Source: Betaproteobacteria bacterium (lineage in GTDB: Bacteria; Pseudomonadota; Gammaproteobacteria; Burkholderiales; SG8-39). Taken from it: a stretch of 14,844 bases of DNA. The first letter of the stretch is position 1. Every line of letters begins with the position of its first letter. The stretch covers positions 1-14,844 of the forward strand of contig SHXL01000052.1 in assembly GCA_009693345.1 (NCBI GenBank), read 5' to 3'. Shown here piece by piece: positions 14,078 through 14,844 of this stretch. A program made the position numbers and the translations under genes. Under the pieces are notes generated by a model that saw nothing but the letters and a program-made list of their open reading frames with translations, was not told where the DNA came from and made no database searches.

Positions 14078-14253
14078 GATGAACAATTTGTGGGGCCCGA
14101 GGCGATAGTCGCCAGAAATCGCAACTGGTTGACCCGATTTCTCCGTCGGATGGGAAAAAGCCAAGCCCCCAAATCAGGGACAAACACCCGCAGCAGCACT
14201 CAGGAGTAGGAGAGATCGTTTGAAAACCGGGTACGACTACACCACCAGTTCTT

Positions 14254-14286
14254 AAAGCCAACTCTTCTAGGTTGGCTTTGTCTTTT
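14254..14286 (+). terminator. Intrinsic terminator, plus strand
   Basis: AAAGCCAAC (14254-14262) pairs perfectly with GTTGGCTTT (14271-14279) around an 8-nt loop, followed by GTCTTTT (14280-14286). The T-rich tract is on the plus strand only. No confident plus-strand gene ends nearby; the closest frames end at 14209. It may close an unrecognised small RNA or ORF, or belong to a lost gene. Confidence 0.75.
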
Positions 14287-14561
14287 ATGGCTTTGCCCCG
14301 CACCACGTGGGGCTACGGCCCGATCTGCGTGTGCCGACAGGTCGGTGACAACCCGCCCGTTTTCCAAAAACCCCGCCGTTTCGATTCTGTTCTGCTCTGT
14401 GTTCTTAAAGAATAGTGCAGAACTTCCCACGGTTGGCACACGCAGAATCCCTTTGCCGACCGGCACTTGCACGTGTGTCGCATAGATGGAGTTTTCCACA
14501 TGGAGTGGTAACCAGCCGGGGTAACAGACAGGCTAACGGCTACGCGCAGCGCAGTCCTTGC
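14287..14561. other. Intergenic stretch upstream of hicA, no clear gene
   Basis: A short palindrome CCACGTGG lies within a GCCCC/GGGGC stem close after the terminator. A minus-strand frame starting with GTG 14499 (MENSIYATHVQVPVGKG...) looks somewhat protein-like for about 65 codons, but it lacks a ribosome binding site and runs through the terminator stem, so I do not call it. Three similar hexamers, GGTAAC at 14507-14512, GGTAAC at 14520-14525 and GCTAAC at 14532-14537, precede the hicA promoter. Confidence 0.4.
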
Positions 14562-14567
14562 TATGAT
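14559..14567 (+). promoter_or_regulatory. Extended -10 promoter for hicA
   Basis: TGC-TATGAT at 14559-14567 is an extended -10 element (TGn before a hexamer matching five of six consensus bases). No good -35 is visible at the usual distance, as is common with this promoter type. Transcription would start about 6-8 nt downstream, at or next to the hicA ATG at 14574, implying a leaderless mRNA; no Shine-Dalgarno precedes that ATG. Confidence 0.55.
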
Positions 14568-14573
14568 GGCTGA

Positions 14574-14762
14574 ATGAAGGTCAGCGAAATATTGCGAATG
14601 CTCCGTGACGATGGCTGGTATCTGGCGGCAACCCGTGGAAGCCACCGGCAATTCAAGCACTCTTCGAAGCTTGGTCGTGTCACGGTCCCCGGAAAACCGA
14701 GCGACGACTTGGCACCGGGCACTCTGAACAGTATCCTGAAACAGTCTGGTCTGAAAAAGTGA
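14574..14762 (+). CDS. hicA: HicA-family mRNA interferase toxin
   Basis: The 62-aa protein has the standard HicA size and the double-stranded-RNA-binding-like fold signature: MKVSEILRMLRDDGWYLAAT, then RGSHRQFKH with the catalytic His 24, RVTVPGKPSDDLAPGTLNSI and LKQSGL. HicA toxins cleave mRNA in a ribosome-independent way and are neutralised by the HicB protein encoded next to them. The gene is complete, with ATG at the end of a promoter-like element and the stop 7 nt before hicB. HicAB pairs act as stress or phage-defence modules and are frequent in accessory DNA, which fits the low-GC, repeat-rich surroundings. Confidence 0.93.
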   Translation: MKVSEILRMLRDDGWYLAATRGSHRQFKHSSKLGRVTVPGKPSDDLAPGTLNSILKQSGLKK

Positions 14763-14769
14763 GGATGAA

Positions 14770-14844
14770 ATGCGCTACGCGATCGTGATCGAGAAGGCCG
14801 AAAGCAATTTCTCGGCATACGTGCCCGACCTGCCGGGGTGTGTC
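14770..14844 (+). CDS. hicB: HicB-family antitoxin, N-terminal part only
   Basis: Twenty-five codons are visible before the window ends: MRYAIVIEKAESNFSAYVPD followed by LPGCV. This is the standard start of the HicB partial RNase H fold, in which the SAYVPDLPGC stretch is highly conserved. HicB binds and blocks HicA and usually represses the operon through a C-terminal DNA-binding domain that lies outside this window. GAGG (14761-14764) lies 5 nt before the ATG and overlaps the hicA stop, so the pair is co-transcribed and HicB has its own ribosome binding site, unlike hicA. Confidence 0.92.
   Translation, partial: MRYAIVIEKAESNFSAYVPDLPGCV

Larger units (their letters stand above)
13674..14253. 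other. Non-coding or degraded stretch with repeats and hairpins
   Basis: I find no convincing gene here. GC content is lower than in the hut-liv part. Two plus-strand frames, 13692-14021 (109 codons) and 14018-14209 (63 codons), overlap by ATGA and precede a plus-strand terminator, but neither has a good ribosome binding site at the first start or a recognisable motif. The minus strand is also open in several frames. The stretch carries a direct repeat and a 17-bp tandem duplication (13716-13803), nested inverted repeats (13866-13926) and a stable hairpin (14049-14077). Confidence 0.5.

Noticed and set aside
13692..14209. Two overlapping plus-strand ORFs (109 and 63 codons) before the terminator
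   Set aside because: The ATGA overlap and terminator are suggestive, but the first start has no ribosome binding site, the frame crosses the DNA-level duplications, and no family is recognised; kept only as a possibility in the findings.
14200..14499. Minus-strand 99-codon ORF starting with GTG
   Set aside because: It looks partly protein-like but has no ribosome binding site, passes through the terminator stem and has no recognised motif.

Overview
The window looks like a piece of a high-GC betaproteobacterial chromosome, most likely Burkholderiales or a close relative. I base this on the strong G/C third-position bias, the very tight gene packing, and a Bug (TctC-like) substrate-binding protein at the left edge, a family greatly expanded in that group. 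This is inference from content, not a database match.

Positions 1-8301 hold a complete five-step histidine utilisation (hut) locus of the HutF/HutG type. On the minus strand, read right to left, are an IclR-family regulator, a PhyH-family Fe(II)/2-oxoglutarate dioxygenase, hutU, hutH and hutG, with short gaps or overlapping start/stop codons. hutI lies alone on the plus strand; its stop codon overlaps that of hutG. hutF diverges from hutI across a 17-bp spacer that is almost entirely one palindrome, and hutF is followed on the minus strand by a Bug binding protein cut by the window edge. Together HutH, HutU, HutI, HutF and HutG would take histidine through urocanate, imidazolonepropionate, formiminoglutamate and formylglutamate to glutamate. 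As read, hutH has a 1-nt frameshift near 4951-4963; restoring it gives a normal 495-residue enzyme.

Positions 8302-12934 start at a compact divergent promoter region with an 8-bp inverted repeat that could let the IclR protein control both directions. To its right is a full Liv/HAAT-type ABC importer (binding protein, two permeases, two ATPases), then a 56-codon ORF translationally coupled to livF. The layout suggests the importer feeds histidine, or a histidine derivative, to the hut enzymes.

From about 12935 to the right edge the character changes: lower GC, loose packing, repeats, hairpins, a possible integrase N-terminal fragment, a membrane-anchored protein with a Cys-x13-Cys repeat, an isolated intrinsic terminator, and a hicA toxin gene followed by the start of hicB. 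This looks like an accessory segment next to the metabolic locus.

The most unusual items are the dioxygenase coupled to urocanase, the palindromic hutF-hutI spacer, the IclR/liv regulatory region, the hutH frameshift and the unidentified ORF after livF.
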